Shown here: piece by piece, positions 34,617 through 43,327 of the stretch
How the letters are laid out: the number at the start of each line of letters is the position of its first letter
How positions within the stretch are numbered: the first letter of the stretch is position 1
Source: Verrucomicrobia subdivision 3 bacterium UBA693
GTDB lineage: Bacteria > Verrucomicrobiota > Verrucomicrobiia > Limisphaerales > UBA8199
Reading direction: 5' to 3'
Assembly: GCA_002298785.1 (NCBI GenBank)
Contig: DBMR01000069.1
Span: forward strand, 142,298-206,297
DNA: 64,000 bases
Position numbers and translations under genes: made by a program
The notes under the pieces: model-generated
The model's database searches: none
Told to the model about the DNA's origin: nothing
Seen by the model: the letters and a program-made list of their open reading frames with translations, nothing else

Positions 34617-36761
34617 ATGTCAACGCATCCATCTCCTTTGGCAGCCTCCGTGTGTCGCTGGTTTTTGTGGCTTCCTCTGTTCGCTGCGGGCATGACTGCC
34701 TGGGGCAGTGATTTTTATGTCTCTCCGCGGGGAAAGGACTCGAACCCGGGCACTAAAGGCAAGCCGTTCGCCACGCTCGAACGGGCCCGGGATGAAGTGC
34801 GCTCCTGGAGGAAACAGGCCAAACTCGGGGCCGGACCAACAACGATCTGGCTGGAGCCGGGCGATTATCAGCGGACAAATACCCTGGAGTTGACAAGCGA
34901 GGATTCCGGGAACGCGGATGGGCCGGTGGTATGGAATTCCAGCGGGGTGGCCCGATTATTGGGAGGCGTGCGCGTTGGTGCGCTGACGGCGGTGACGGAC
35001 CCGCTCATCCGGGAGCGACTCGATCCCAAGGCGCGTGCGCAGGTCAAACAAGCTGACTTGAAGCGGATGGGTTTGACGGAATTCGGGGAATTCAAATCGC
35101 GCGGTTTCGCGCGGCCCGGGGTGCCGGCCCATGCAGAACTCTTCTATGGCGGCAGGCCTATGACCTTGGCGCGCTGGCCCGACGAGGGCCAGTTCGATCG
35201 CATCGCAGGGTTTCCTGAGACTGCCGGCCAGAATGATTCGCATGGCGGCAACATCGGCAAATTGGAGGAAGGATTCTTCTATGCTGGCGACCGGCCGCGG
35301 CGTTGGAAGCAGACGGAGAATATTTGGATTCACGGATACTGGGCCTGGGATTGGGCCAATTCGTACGAACGTTTGGCACAATTAGATCTGGAACGGCGCT
35401 GGATCAAAACCGCACCACCCTACGGTCATTACGGATTCCGCAAGGACCAGCGTATCTATTTTCTGAACATTCTCGAAGAGCTCGATCAACCGGGAGAATT
35501 CTACGTGGATCACGCCACCGGCATGCTCTACTTCTGGCCGCCGACGGTGGCGAAGCCAGGCGATGCCGAGTTGCTGGTGTCCCGATTGGAGGGGCCTTTG
35601 GTCAAATTGACAGGTGTCTCGCGAGTGACATTCAGTGGGTTGATTTTCGAAGCGACGCGCGGCAACGCGGTCGAAATTCGCGGCGGCGCCAGCAACCAGA
35701 TCGCCGGTTGCCTGGTGCGCAACATCGGGCAGGCCGGGGTCGTGATCGAGGGTGGTTCCGGGCACCAGGTGTTGAGCTGCGACATTTTCGATACCGGTGA
35801 CGGCGGGGTATCCGCCGCCGGAGGGAATCGGCAGACGCTGCAGCCCAGCGGACACCTGGTGGATAATTGCCACTTTGCTCGCCAGGGACGCTGGTCTAAA
35901 TGCTATGTCCCGGCAATCCTGTTCAACGGGGTAGGGCAGGTGGCTCGACACAATTGGATTCATGACCATCCGCATTGTGGCATTCTCTTTAACGGCAATG
36001 AGCACCTAATCGAGTTCAACGAAATCGATCACATCGCCCTCGAAACCGGTGACGTTGGCGCCATCTATGCCGGGCGCAACTATACCTATCGTGGAAATCG
36101 TCTGCGCCATAACTACATTCATCACACCGGCGGTGTCGGCATGGGCTCCATGGGCATTTACATGGATGATTGCATCAGCGGCACCGAGATCTATGGCAAC
36201 CTCTTTTATAAAGTGCAGCGGGCCGCTTTTCTGGGGGGCGGCCGGGATCATCGGGTGCTCAACAACATATTCGTGGACTGCAATTACGCCGTGGAACTGG
36301 ATGGCCGCGGACTCGACAATTCGCCGGTGTGGCGGTCGATGGTTGACCAGTTTATGCGCGACGGCCTGAAGGAGGTGCCGCAAAGCCTGTATCGCGAGCG
36401 TTATCCGGCGTTGAAGTCGCTCGACTCCTGTTACGGACCGCCGGGCGGACCAGCGCTTGTCGGAGAGGCGTTCAAAGGTGTGCCGCCGGAGGGCAACGAA
36501 GTGGCCGCCAATTTGTGCGTGGGCAAATGGCTGAAGGTTTACTGGCATGCCGAGGTGGGAATGCTCCGCCTCTCCCACAATCTAACCAATGTCGAACCGC
36601 TTTTTGTCCGTGCCCTGCCGGAAAAACCGCGTGCGGCAGATTTCGCGCTGCCGGCGAACTCCCCGGCCTTTCAGGAAGGGTTTGAGAAAATTCCCGTGGA
36701 GCAGATCGGCCTTCAGGCTGATGATCGAAGAAGAAACCTGAAGCGCCTCGGTAACTTTTAG
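34617..36761 (+). CDS. secreted right-handed parallel beta-helix protein
   Basis: 714 residues with a signal peptide (about 1-30, ...GMTAWG-SD). The mature N-terminus DFYVSPRGKDSNPGTKGKPFATLERA is the standard opening of beta-helix proteins related to polysaccharide lyases and pectin-active enzymes. The central part (about 330-560) shows short repeating strands with Asn/Gly/His turns (NAVEIRGGASNQIAGCLVRN, HRVLNNIFVDCNYAVELDG). It likely binds or cleaves acidic polysaccharide outside the cell, but no catalytic set can be named. The promoter lies in the 165-base divergent gap to the PQQ-propeller gene. Confidence 0.82.
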   Translation: MSTHPSPLAASVCRWFLWLPLFAAGMTAWGSDFYVSPRGKDSNPGTKGKPFATLERARDEVRSWRKQAKLGAGPTTIWLEPGDYQRTNTLELTSEDSGNADGPVVWNSSGVARLLGGVRVGALTAVTDPLIRERLDPKARAQVKQADLKRMGLTEFGEFKSRGFARPGVPAHAELFYGGRPMTLARWPDEGQFDRIAGFPETAGQNDSHGGNIGKLEEGFFYAGDRPRRWKQTENIWIHGYWAWDWANSYERLAQLDLERRWIKTAPPYGHYGFRKDQRIYFLNILEELDQPGEFYVDHATGMLYFWPPTVAKPGDAELLVSRLEGPLVKLTGVSRVTFSGLIFEATRGNAVEIRGGASNQIAGCLVRNIGQAGVVIEGGSGHQVLSCDIFDTGDGGVSAAGGNRQTLQPSGHLVDNCHFARQGRWSKCYVPAILFNGVGQVARHNWIHDHPHCGILFNGNEHLIEFNEIDHIALETGDVGAIYAGRNYTYRGNRLRHNYIHHTGGVGMGSMGIYMDDCISGTEIYGNLFYKVQRAAFLGGGRDHRVLNNIFVDCNYAVELDGRGLDNSPVWRSMVDQFMRDGLKEVPQSLYRERYPALKSLDSCYGPPGGPALVGEAFKGVPPEGNEVAANLCVGKWLKVYWHAEVGMLRLSHNLTNVEPLFVRALPEKPRAADFALPANSPAFQEGFEKIPVEQIGLQADDRRRNLKRLGNF

Positions 36762-37075
36762 TGCGGTCGATGAGTGGCCGTGCTGAGGGCGGCTTCAGGC
36801 CATTGGCTCGGCGTCGGTCGCCACGTCCGGGTTTTACCAGACTTCGGCCACGAGGAGAGGGATGGACGCACATTCCACTTGCAATCGTGTAACTCATGGT
36901 ATAATTTAGTTGATATAATCCATGTTTTGCTTGGCCGTGGTGCGTTTTGGCCGGGATAATGAGGGCGAGGCCGGCCACCGCGTAAGTAGGGGTTGCGGGC
37001 CATTGATGGTTGCAGCCGCGGCGGTGGGTGTTTTAGGCCGGCGGCCAGCAGAGCATTAACACAAAGGAGCATACC
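36762..37075. other. 314-base intergenic region before the HExxE protein
   Basis: No gene seen. It contains an A+T-rich island at about 36885-36930 within G+C-rich sequence, which holds two TATAAT boxes (see the promoter entry). A short GC inverted segment (GGCCGG) near 36970 is not convincing as a terminator. Confidence 0.5.
36879..36919 (+). promoter_or_regulatory. putative sigma-70-type promoter for the HExxE protein gene
   Basis: Two perfect TATAAT boxes lie at 36900-36905 and 36914-36919. TTGCAA at 36879-36884 is 15 bases upstream of the first, a little short of the ideal spacing. The target gene is about 160 bases downstream and has a strong ribosome binding site (AAAGGAG seven bases before its ATG). 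Confidence 0.4.
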
Positions 37076-37915
37076 ATGCTAAACCGTAACGTTGCGCTCG
37101 TCGCCGATACCAACAAGATCACCGCCTCGGACTTGACGACAGTAGCGGCCGCGCTGCAAAAGCAGGCGACCCGGGATTTTGGCCCGATTTGGGGAATCCA
37201 GGCCAATGTCAGTGGCTTTGCCAAGTTGGAAGATGTGCCCACGGACTACTGGCCGGTGATTGTACGCGACGATATCAAGCAACCCGGCGCGGCGGGGGTG
37301 CATGAAGACAAGAACGGCCAGCCTTTCGCGCTCGTGCAATACAGTCCGGACTGGTCGCTTACGGCCAGCCATGAAACGCTGGAAATGCTGGGTGACCCAT
37401 TCGGCAACCGGTTGGTGGCGGGAAAATCGCCCAAGACCGGACAAGGTCGGGTGAATTTCCTGGTGGAGGTTTGTGATCCCAGCGAAGACGGTAATTTTGG
37501 GTATACCGTAAATGGCGTGAAGGTCTCGGACTTCTACACTCCGCATTTTTTTGATCCCGTGGCGGCCTCGTCGGTTCGATACAGTTACACGGGGGCGTTG
37601 ACTCGGCCGCGGTCAATTCTGAAAGGCGGGTACCTCAGTTGGGTGGTGCTGCAAACCAATGTCTGGTGGCAGATGTTGTGGTTTAATTCCGCGAAACCGC
37701 AGTTTCGGAGTTTGGGAGTGCTCAGCGGTAAGACCACCGGCAGTTTGCGATCTACCATTGATCGGCTGACTCCGACACCGTTGGAGCAACGCACCGTCGC
37801 CGCAAAAGCGACATTGAGGCGTGCGGCGAAAGCGCCGGATGAGGTCGGGGAAGCCGCCACCGCCCGGGCCGCCATGATTCGGCAACATATTCACGCCTTG
37901 AACTCGAACCAGTAA
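37076..37915 (+). CDS. uncharacterised protein with an HExxE motif
   Basis: 279 residues, no signal peptide or membrane helix. The central segment WSLTASHETLEMLGDPFGN (about 98-116) has the pattern S-H-E-x-x-E-M-L-x-D-P that I associate with zincin-like proteins of unknown activity. The C-terminal 60 residues are Ala/Arg-rich and probably helical. The ATG has a strong ribosome binding site and its own promoter-like region. A small basic gene follows three bases after the stop. A metallopeptidase-like fold is inferred from the motif only; nothing nearby explains its job. Confidence 0.75.
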   Translation: MLNRNVALVADTNKITASDLTTVAAALQKQATRDFGPIWGIQANVSGFAKLEDVPTDYWPVIVRDDIKQPGAAGVHEDKNGQPFALVQYSPDWSLTASHETLEMLGDPFGNRLVAGKSPKTGQGRVNFLVEVCDPSEDGNFGYTVNGVKVSDFYTPHFFDPVAASSVRYSYTGALTRPRSILKGGYLSWVVLQTNVWWQMLWFNSAKPQFRSLGVLSGKTTGSLRSTIDRLTPTPLEQRTVAAKATLRRAAKAPDEVGEAATARAAMIRQHIHALNSNQ

Positions 37916-37918
37916 CCC

Positions 37919-38110
37919 GTGCCTCCTGCTTCAAGAAAACCGGGCGATCGCGCCGCACGCCGTCGGCGTGCGGAGGATCTTCGACGCGAGGTGGAAAGTA
38001 TCCGGCGGCGGGCACCGTCCAGGAAACCCGAGGCTCCGGCGGCCTTTGTGCGCCGAAGGATGGCGGAATTGGCACGACCCGTGGACGGAAGTGATGGAGT
38101 AAGGCCTTAG
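37919..38110 (+). CDS. small basic protein, unknown, GTG start
   Basis: 63 residues starting with GTG directly after the HExxE protein gene. It is highly charged and helical (DRAARRRRAEDLRREVESIRR) with a Pro-rich break and a second Arg-rich helix (FVRRRMAELARP). No domain recognised. Close spacing favours translation coupled to the upstream gene; the biased composition means a chance frame cannot be excluded. Confidence 0.45.
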   Translation: MPPASRKPGDRAARRRRAEDLRREVESIRRRAPSRKPEAPAAFVRRRMAELARPVDGSDGVRP

Positions 38111-38164
38111 TCGGGAGCCGTACGCGAAGTTATCTTCGGGGAAGGTAAACGTCAGAAACTGAGC

Positions 38165-39409
38165 TTACGCCTTTGCGCTTTGATTCACGGTTTTCTTGAC
38201 CGGTCTTACCTTCCATCGTCTGTGCATCCAAATCCACTGCTCGGGATGTCGCAACAGCATGCGTTCAAGGGCGGCATTATAGGAGCGAGTATTTTGGCGA
38301 ATGGCTTCGTCGGTGTCTTCGCACTCGATGGCAGGCAGTGGATGTTCAAAGCGGAGCACGTGGGTTCCGTCTGGTTCCCGCCAACAGGAAGCGGGAATGA
38401 CCGGAGCCCCAGTGTTGAGCGCCAGCACCGCCAGGCTTTTGAAAGTGTTAGCCGGGTGACCTAAAAAATCGACGGGGATGCCGTCACGAGTGCCGGCGTG
38501 CTGATCGAAAACGTAGACGATGATCGCGCCCTGGGAGAGCAATTCCAGGATGCTTTCGAGTGAACCGCGCTTGTCGAGGGTGCCAAAGCCGGAACGGCGA
38601 AATCGGTGAGTGACAAACGCATTAAGCCAGGCAGGCTTGAGGGGACGGCGCACGAAGTGGAAGAGATCGCGATACTTGGGAAACTGGCCGATACCTTCCA
38701 CAGTTGCGACTTCCCAATTGCCAAAGTGACCAGTTAACAACAGGATGCCTTTTCCCTGATCATGCGCCCGGATGGGCGATTCCATATTTTCCACCCGGAC
38801 GCCCGCCTTTCGTTTTGAGGCCGGCAGGAATGGACGGGTTATGAATTCGCGGAGAAATTGCGCAAGGTGTCCATAGTAGGCCATGGCCAGCTTGCGGATT
38901 TCGATTTCTGGCAGCACGTCCCCAAAGACGCGCCGCAAATTTCCGAGCACCACACCGCGTCTCCAGGGCAGCAAATGGTAGAGCACCTTTCCGGACCACG
39001 GCACCACGGTCTCCTGACGTTCAGCCCAGGCGATGGCGGAGGCGTCTGTCGTGCTGTGAGTCAGTGAAACTCGCAGCCTGGCGACGCGATGTCGGTCCAG
39101 CACCGCGCGGGCGTCAGGGCTTGGCTCGACCTGTGGCGCTCCATACGAGTCACGCCGGATGCCAAAATCGGCGGGGGTGATAAACCCAAGCGACGTCTCG
39201 CGCGGGAATAGTTTGCAGCAGGCTTCCTTGGCGGCGAAACGAGCCGCGAGACTGGCAGCGCGCCCGGCGCCGGCCCCAGCGTCCTCCAATTCACGCCGCG
39301 TAAACAGTTTTTCGAGATCTTCAGGGGTTGATTCCCGGAGTAGCTTTTCCACTCGGGAGATCTCGACGGTATCCAGCCCGCATCCGATGGTGGCGGTCTC
39401 GGGATTCAC
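38165..39409 (-). CDS. fusion of AcpS phosphopantetheinyl transferase and LpxL-type acyltransferase
   Basis: 414 residues from a GTG at 39409, five bases after the upstream ketosynthase stop. Residues 1 to about 130 are a holo-ACP synthase: GCGLDTVEISR (Asp13, Glu16) and LAARFAAKEA (Glu62) match the Mg-binding residues of E. coli AcpS (Asp9, Glu58), and the domain closes with VSLTHSTTDASAIAWAE. Residues about 135-414 are a lauroyl/myristoyl acyltransferase of the LpxL/HtrB family with the catalytic HX4E as GHFGNWE (His228, Glu233) and the later FDQHAG and PVIPASCWRE blocks. The protein can therefore both charge the cluster ACP and transfer the finished acyl chain. There is no separate promoter: it is the last gene of the lipid operon. 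Confidence 0.9.
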   Translation of the reverse strand: MNPETATIGCGLDTVEISRVEKLLRESTPEDLEKLFTRRELEDAGAGAGRAASLAARFAAKEACCKLFPRETSLGFITPADFGIRRDSYGAPQVEPSPDARAVLDRHRVARLRVSLTHSTTDASAIAWAERQETVVPWSGKVLYHLLPWRRGVVLGNLRRVFGDVLPEIEIRKLAMAYYGHLAQFLREFITRPFLPASKRKAGVRVENMESPIRAHDQGKGILLLTGHFGNWEVATVEGIGQFPKYRDLFHFVRRPLKPAWLNAFVTHRFRRSGFGTLDKRGSLESILELLSQGAIIVYVFDQHAGTRDGIPVDFLGHPANTFKSLAVLALNTGAPVIPASCWREPDGTHVLRFEHPLPAIECEDTDEAIRQNTRSYNAALERMLLRHPEQWIWMHRRWKVRPVKKTVNQSAKA

Positions 39410-39414
39410 TGATT

Positions 39415-40698
39415 TTACACGGCGGAAGCACGAACAACGACTGCGGTGTTCATTCCGCCAAAGCCGCGGCAGAGCACCAGGGCGATTTCTTTGGTGAGCG
39501 GTTGGGGCGCGGTGGAAACCGGCAGTGGTGCGATTTCCGGATCCAGGGTGTGCAGGGAGGCAATTCCGGGAGCGACTCGCGCTCGCAAAGCGACTAACGA
39601 CATCACGACATCGAGGATACCTGAGGCAGCAATGAGGTGGCCGAACGCCCACTTGAAAGCGGTGACCGGTGGTGGTCGGTCGCCGAACAGGCGACGAATA
39701 GCCAAGGCTTCCGAAGCGTCCGAAGCGCGGGTGCCGTTTCCATGCGCCACCACTAACCCCACTTGATCGCGGGTCACACCCGCGTCTGCCAAGGCTTGTT
39801 CCATGGCGCGACGGAGTCCATCGCCGTCCGGTCGAACAGCAAGAATGCCTGTGCCTTCACTGGTGCAACCCGAGCCGAGAAACTCGCCGAGGATGGTGGC
39901 TTGCCGGTTTTGTGCTGCCGGCAGGCTTTCGAGGACTACCGCGCCGGCGCCTTCACCGAAAACCGTGCCGGATCGGCCGGCGTCAAATGGTCGCAAAACG
40001 TCCTCAGAGAGCAATCCCAGCCGGTGATAGTGCAGGATGGTTTCCGGTTCAATCGGCGCGTCGTGGCCCGCTCCGACGACTCTTTGAGCCTCACCCGCCC
40101 GGATGGCTGCGGCCGCTTCGACCAGGGCCTGAACGCCGCCAACGCACTGGTTGGTGACGCAGCCGTTGGTGCCCTTAAAGCCATTTTGGATTCCGATGTA
40201 ACAGAGCACATTGTTGGGAAGATGGGTTAGCAGCCACATCGGGTTCACCGAAGAACTCAATTCCCGGCCGAAATTTTGGAGGCTGCCCTCTGTCGTGGAC
40301 ATGAGGGGAAAGAAATCGTAATTGCAGCAGTAATTGCCGCCGCCGGAGCCGACGTAAACTCCGGTTTGGTCGTTGAACCGCGTGACTGTTTCCGGGTCAA
40401 GTTGTTCGCGATACCCCAGCAGTCCGGATTGTTTGATGGCGGCCTGGGCGGCATAAAGGCCAAACATATCGGTCCGCGAAAGGAACTTGTGCAGCTTGCG
40501 GTCCTCCACCAGCGTTTGGGGTTTGACTCCCACCACCTCGGCGGCGTGGCGGACGGGGCAGTGGCCGGTGTTCCACTGGGTCAAAGGACCGATGGCCGAT
40601 CGGCCGGCTTGGATGGATTCCCAGATGGACTCCAAGGTCAGGCCGGCGCCACAAACGGCGCCCAGTCCGGTAATGGCTATGCGGGCGGAAGAGTTCAT
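39415..40698 (-). CDS. beta-ketoacyl-ACP synthase, divergent copy
   Basis: 427 residues, thiolase fold. The elongating KS triad is present but in unusual context: Cys185 in VTNQCVGG (normally TACAS/G), a His in VAHGNGT (normally HGTGT or HGTST) and a His in KWAFGHLIAASG. So it is probably a working condensing enzyme and not a Cys-less chain-length factor. Compared with the neighbouring FabF-like gene it is more divergent, suggesting that the two enzymes have different chain-length or substrate roles or form a heterodimer. Start overlaps the stop of the FabF-like gene by four bases. Confidence 0.9.
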   Translation of the reverse strand: MNSSARIAITGLGAVCGAGLTLESIWESIQAGRSAIGPLTQWNTGHCPVRHAAEVVGVKPQTLVEDRKLHKFLSRTDMFGLYAAQAAIKQSGLLGYREQLDPETVTRFNDQTGVYVGSGGGNYCCNYDFFPLMSTTEGSLQNFGRELSSSVNPMWLLTHLPNNVLCYIGIQNGFKGTNGCVTNQCVGGVQALVEAAAAIRAGEAQRVVGAGHDAPIEPETILHYHRLGLLSEDVLRPFDAGRSGTVFGEGAGAVVLESLPAAQNRQATILGEFLGSGCTSEGTGILAVRPDGDGLRRAMEQALADAGVTRDQVGLVVAHGNGTRASDASEALAIRRLFGDRPPPVTAFKWAFGHLIAASGILDVVMSLVALRARVAPGIASLHTLDPEIAPLPVSTAPQPLTKEIALVLCRGFGGMNTAVVVRASAV

Positions 40699-42014
40699 CG
40701 TGTGATCCGGGGCTGAGCGTTGAGGTCAATTTCTTCCGGATGCCTGAAGGCCAGGCAGCTATTCGAACCACCGAATCCGAGCGAGTTGGAAAGGGCGCTC
40801 CGAATCCGCAGGGGCCGCGATTGGCCTTGAACGATATTCACGTTGCAGTCCGGATCAGGTTTAACCAGGTTCGCGTTAATCGGGGCGATGCTGTCACGGA
40901 TGGCCAGTGCGCAAACACCGGCCTCGACGGCACCGGCGGCGGCGATGAGATGGCCCATGCAACTCTTGGTGGAACTGACCGCGAGTCGGTCAATGTGCGA
41001 ACCCATGACGGCCCGCAAAGCGGCACATTCGCTGCGGTCATTCATCAGCGTCGAGGTCCCGTGCGCGTTGACATAATCCACATCCACGGGTAGCAGGCCG
41101 GCGTCGGCCATGGCTTGTTGCATCGCCTGAATGGGGCCGTCCCCGGACGGATGCGAATCGGTGATGCGATAACTGCTCAGCGAGTTGCCGTCGCCGGCCA
41201 GTTCGGCGTAAATTTTTGCTCCGCGTGCCTGGGCGGATTCCCACTCCTCGAGCACCAGGAAACCGGCCCCTTCACCGAGCACGAATCCGTTTCTCGTGGC
41301 ATCAAAAGGGCGGCTGGCCCTTTCTGGTGAGTCGTTGTCCGTAGACAACGCGCCCAGCAGGCAGAAGCCGGAGATGCCGATGGGGTTCAGCATGGAATCG
41401 TAACCGCCGGCCAGCATGAAATCCGCATGGCCGCGCCGCAACACCTTGAGGGCGGTGCCCAGCGCCTGTCCGCCGGAAGCGCAGGCGGTATGCACCGCTG
41501 TGGCGAAACCATGAATGCCAAAATGGTGCGTCAACAGGCCAAGCCCGGCGTTGGTTTGGCTGCGACAGAAGGCGACCGGGTCCGCTGGATAGCGTTCGTC
41601 CAGCAATCCGTCCGGGTTGAACTCTCCGTCGGCGGCGCAAAAAGTCTGCACTGCTTCCAGTTCCGCGAAGTCGATTCCGATCATGCCGGCGCCCACGCTG
41701 AGGCCCCAGCGGCGTGCCGTGGCCGGTTTCGGGCGTATGCCAGCATCCGTGAGCGCTTCTTCCGCGGCTGCCAGGGCAAACCGTGTGGGCCGCGAGGCGA
41801 ACTTAAGCAGGTTGCGGTCAGTAATGGCCGCTTCGACGCTGAAGTTCTTCACCTCCGCGCCGATGCGAGTGACGAAGCCATTCGCGTCAAAGGTCGAGAT
41901 GGGGCCAACGCCGGTGCGGCCGGCTTTCAAGTTGGACCAGGTGGTGGGGGCATCATTGCCCACCGGGGTCACCATGCCGACGCCGGTGATGGCGATTCTC
42001 CGCCTTGGTTTCAT
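40695..42014 (-). CDS. fabF: FabF-type beta-ketoacyl-ACP synthase II
   Basis: 439 residues with the full KS triad: Cys178 in HTACASGG, His in NAHGTSTLMND and His in KSCMGHLIAAAG. N-terminal RRIAITGVGMVTPVGND is characteristic of FabF. It catalyses chain elongation from malonyl-ACP. ATGA overlaps with the hotdog gene upstream and the second KS gene downstream show one translational unit. It is likely dedicated to this operon and not the cell's main FabF, since no fabD, fabH or acpP of the primary pathway lies nearby. Confidence 0.9.
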   Translation of the reverse strand: MKPRRRIAITGVGMVTPVGNDAPTTWSNLKAGRTGVGPISTFDANGFVTRIGAEVKNFSVEAAITDRNLLKFASRPTRFALAAAEEALTDAGIRPKPATARRWGLSVGAGMIGIDFAELEAVQTFCAADGEFNPDGLLDERYPADPVAFCRSQTNAGLGLLTHHFGIHGFATAVHTACASGGQALGTALKVLRRGHADFMLAGGYDSMLNPIGISGFCLLGALSTDNDSPERASRPFDATRNGFVLGEGAGFLVLEEWESAQARGAKIYAELAGDGNSLSSYRITDSHPSGDGPIQAMQQAMADAGLLPVDVDYVNAHGTSTLMNDRSECAALRAVMGSHIDRLAVSSTKSCMGHLIAAAGAVEAGVCALAIRDSIAPINANLVKPDPDCNVNIVQGQSRPLRIRSALSNSLGFGGSNSCLAFRHPEEIDLNAQPRITR

Positions 42015-42856
42015 GCTAATTCCTCGGGCGCCAGCACCAGCCGGGCACTGCTCACGATATCCTGACCGCTGCGACCGGCAATGGTGAGGGTGGCGCTATC
42101 GCTGGTGCGTTGCTTCAAATTGGCCTCCAATTCCAGGCATTTCCCCGGAGGAATAAATTCCCGCAGCTTCATGTCCAGCACCTGCCGGGGCCGCCAGCGG
42201 TGGGACTGATCGGGGGGAAACTCCCGCGCCAGCAGCGCGGCAAGTTCCATGCTCATCTGCATCAGGAGGCTTCCGGGGAAGACTGGTCGACGGGGAAAAT
42301 GGTCTTCGAAAAACGTCGCGGCGGGCGGAACTTGAAATGAGGCGACGGCGCGCTTGCCGGGTTCGCCATTAATGCGCTGCAGCGGGAGTGGGGGTAGACC
42401 TTTAAAAGCCTCCGGAGCGGCACCAGCCTCGCACAGCAACGTGAAACGTTCCCGGATGGCGGCGGGGCTGTCTAGATCGGCTACGGGGATCATCGGTCCC
42501 ATGCAATCCTCGAGTTGAATGATCGGCTTCCCGTCGATGGTCGCTGATCCGCCATACACGACCGCTTCGGAATCCACGCTCTCGATATCAACCGCGAGGT
42601 TCAGTGTTTGCCCTGGTCGGGGAACTCCCAGCAGTTCGATTTTCCCGGCAATACCGGCGACAGGTCGCTTTTCGAACCCGGCGGTGTGCATCGCGGCCCA
42701 GGCGGCCAGTTGTCCCACAGCCTCGGCGGCCAGCGAGGTGGGAAACTCCGGCACGGCCGGTGGAATCACGTAGGTTCCCGTAATCCGGCTGCCATTCTGG
42801 ACCGCGGTAATGCGGTCCACGAAAGAGAACGCGCGGAAATGCTCGCTCATGTGCAA
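42011..42856 (-). CDS. double-hotdog 3-hydroxyacyl-ACP dehydratase-like protein
   Basis: 281 residues made of two hotdog domains (about 1-125 and 165-281). In FabZ the site uses His of HFP and a Glu 14 residues later, contributed by opposite subunits of the dimer. Here the second half keeps the His (His186 in DHFPRRPVFPG) but has Gln200 at the Glu place, while the first half keeps the Glu (Glu45 in SLAAEAVGQ) but has Ile31 at the His place. One complete site can thus form between the two halves. It probably dehydrates 3-hydroxyacyl-ACP in the pathway; a thioesterase-like role is the alternative. Met3 is an equally good start. Confidence 0.82.
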   Translation of the reverse strand: MHMSEHFRAFSFVDRITAVQNGSRITGTYVIPPAVPEFPTSLAAEAVGQLAAWAAMHTAGFEKRPVAGIAGKIELLGVPRPGQTLNLAVDIESVDSEAVVYGGSATIDGKPIIQLEDCMGPMIPVADLDSPAAIRERFTLLCEAGAAPEAFKGLPPLPLQRINGEPGKRAVASFQVPPAATFFEDHFPRRPVFPGSLLMQMSMELAALLAREFPPDQSHRWRPRQVLDMKLREFIPPGKCLELEANLKQRTSDSATLTIAGRSGQDIVSSARLVLAPEELA

Positions 42857-42874
42857 AGAAGCACGGCTCGGCGT

Positions 42875-43327
42875 TTACGCTGCCGCCGGAGCGGGAGTCG
42901 ACGTGCCGCTGCGCTGCTGGCGAATCACCATCTTGCAGAACGTTTCCGTCGTGAACAAGCGTGGGATGTCGGCCACTTTGAGCGGCGAGGGGAAACGCTC
43001 CGCCGGGACTTCGTTCAGGAAGACTTTCAGACGCGCCAACCCGGCGTCCGTCACAACGCCCTTCTGTTCAAAATCCGCCTCGGACAGGTCGCCACGCGCG
43101 TCGGTGACAATTTTGCCGCGCGGGATTTTCACTTTAAAAGCGCGCTCCAGCCGGAAGACGATGTCGAGGAAGTCAATCGATTGCGCGCCCAGGTCGTCGA
43201 TGAGCGAAGCGTCCAATTTCACTCGCTCCACCTCGCAGGGCAGGGCGGCGGCGATTATTTCGGAGACTTTCGGGTAAATCGCCAAGACCTCTTCTTTGGT
43301 AATTTGGGTGTTAGTCATTTGGTTCAT
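42875..43327 (-). CDS. acyl carrier protein with C-terminal extension
   Basis: 150 residues, about twice the length of a normal ACP. The first 85 residues are the carrier domain (KLDASLIDDLGAQSIDFLDIV), with Ser50 as the phosphopantetheine site in GAQSID instead of the usual DSL. The tail (about 90-150) contains FLNEVPAERFPSPLKVADIPRLFTTE-type sequence and may be a docking region for cluster enzymes. The 4-base overlap with fabG and the AcpS domain encoded at the end of the operon support a dedicated carrier. Met4 is an alternative start. Confidence 0.87.
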   Translation of the reverse strand: MNQMTNTQITKEEVLAIYPKVSEIIAAALPCEVERVKLDASLIDDLGAQSIDFLDIVFRLERAFKVKIPRGKIVTDARGDLSEADFEQKGVVTDAGLARLKVFLNEVPAERFPSPLKVADIPRLFTTETFCKMVIRQQRSGTSTPAPAAA

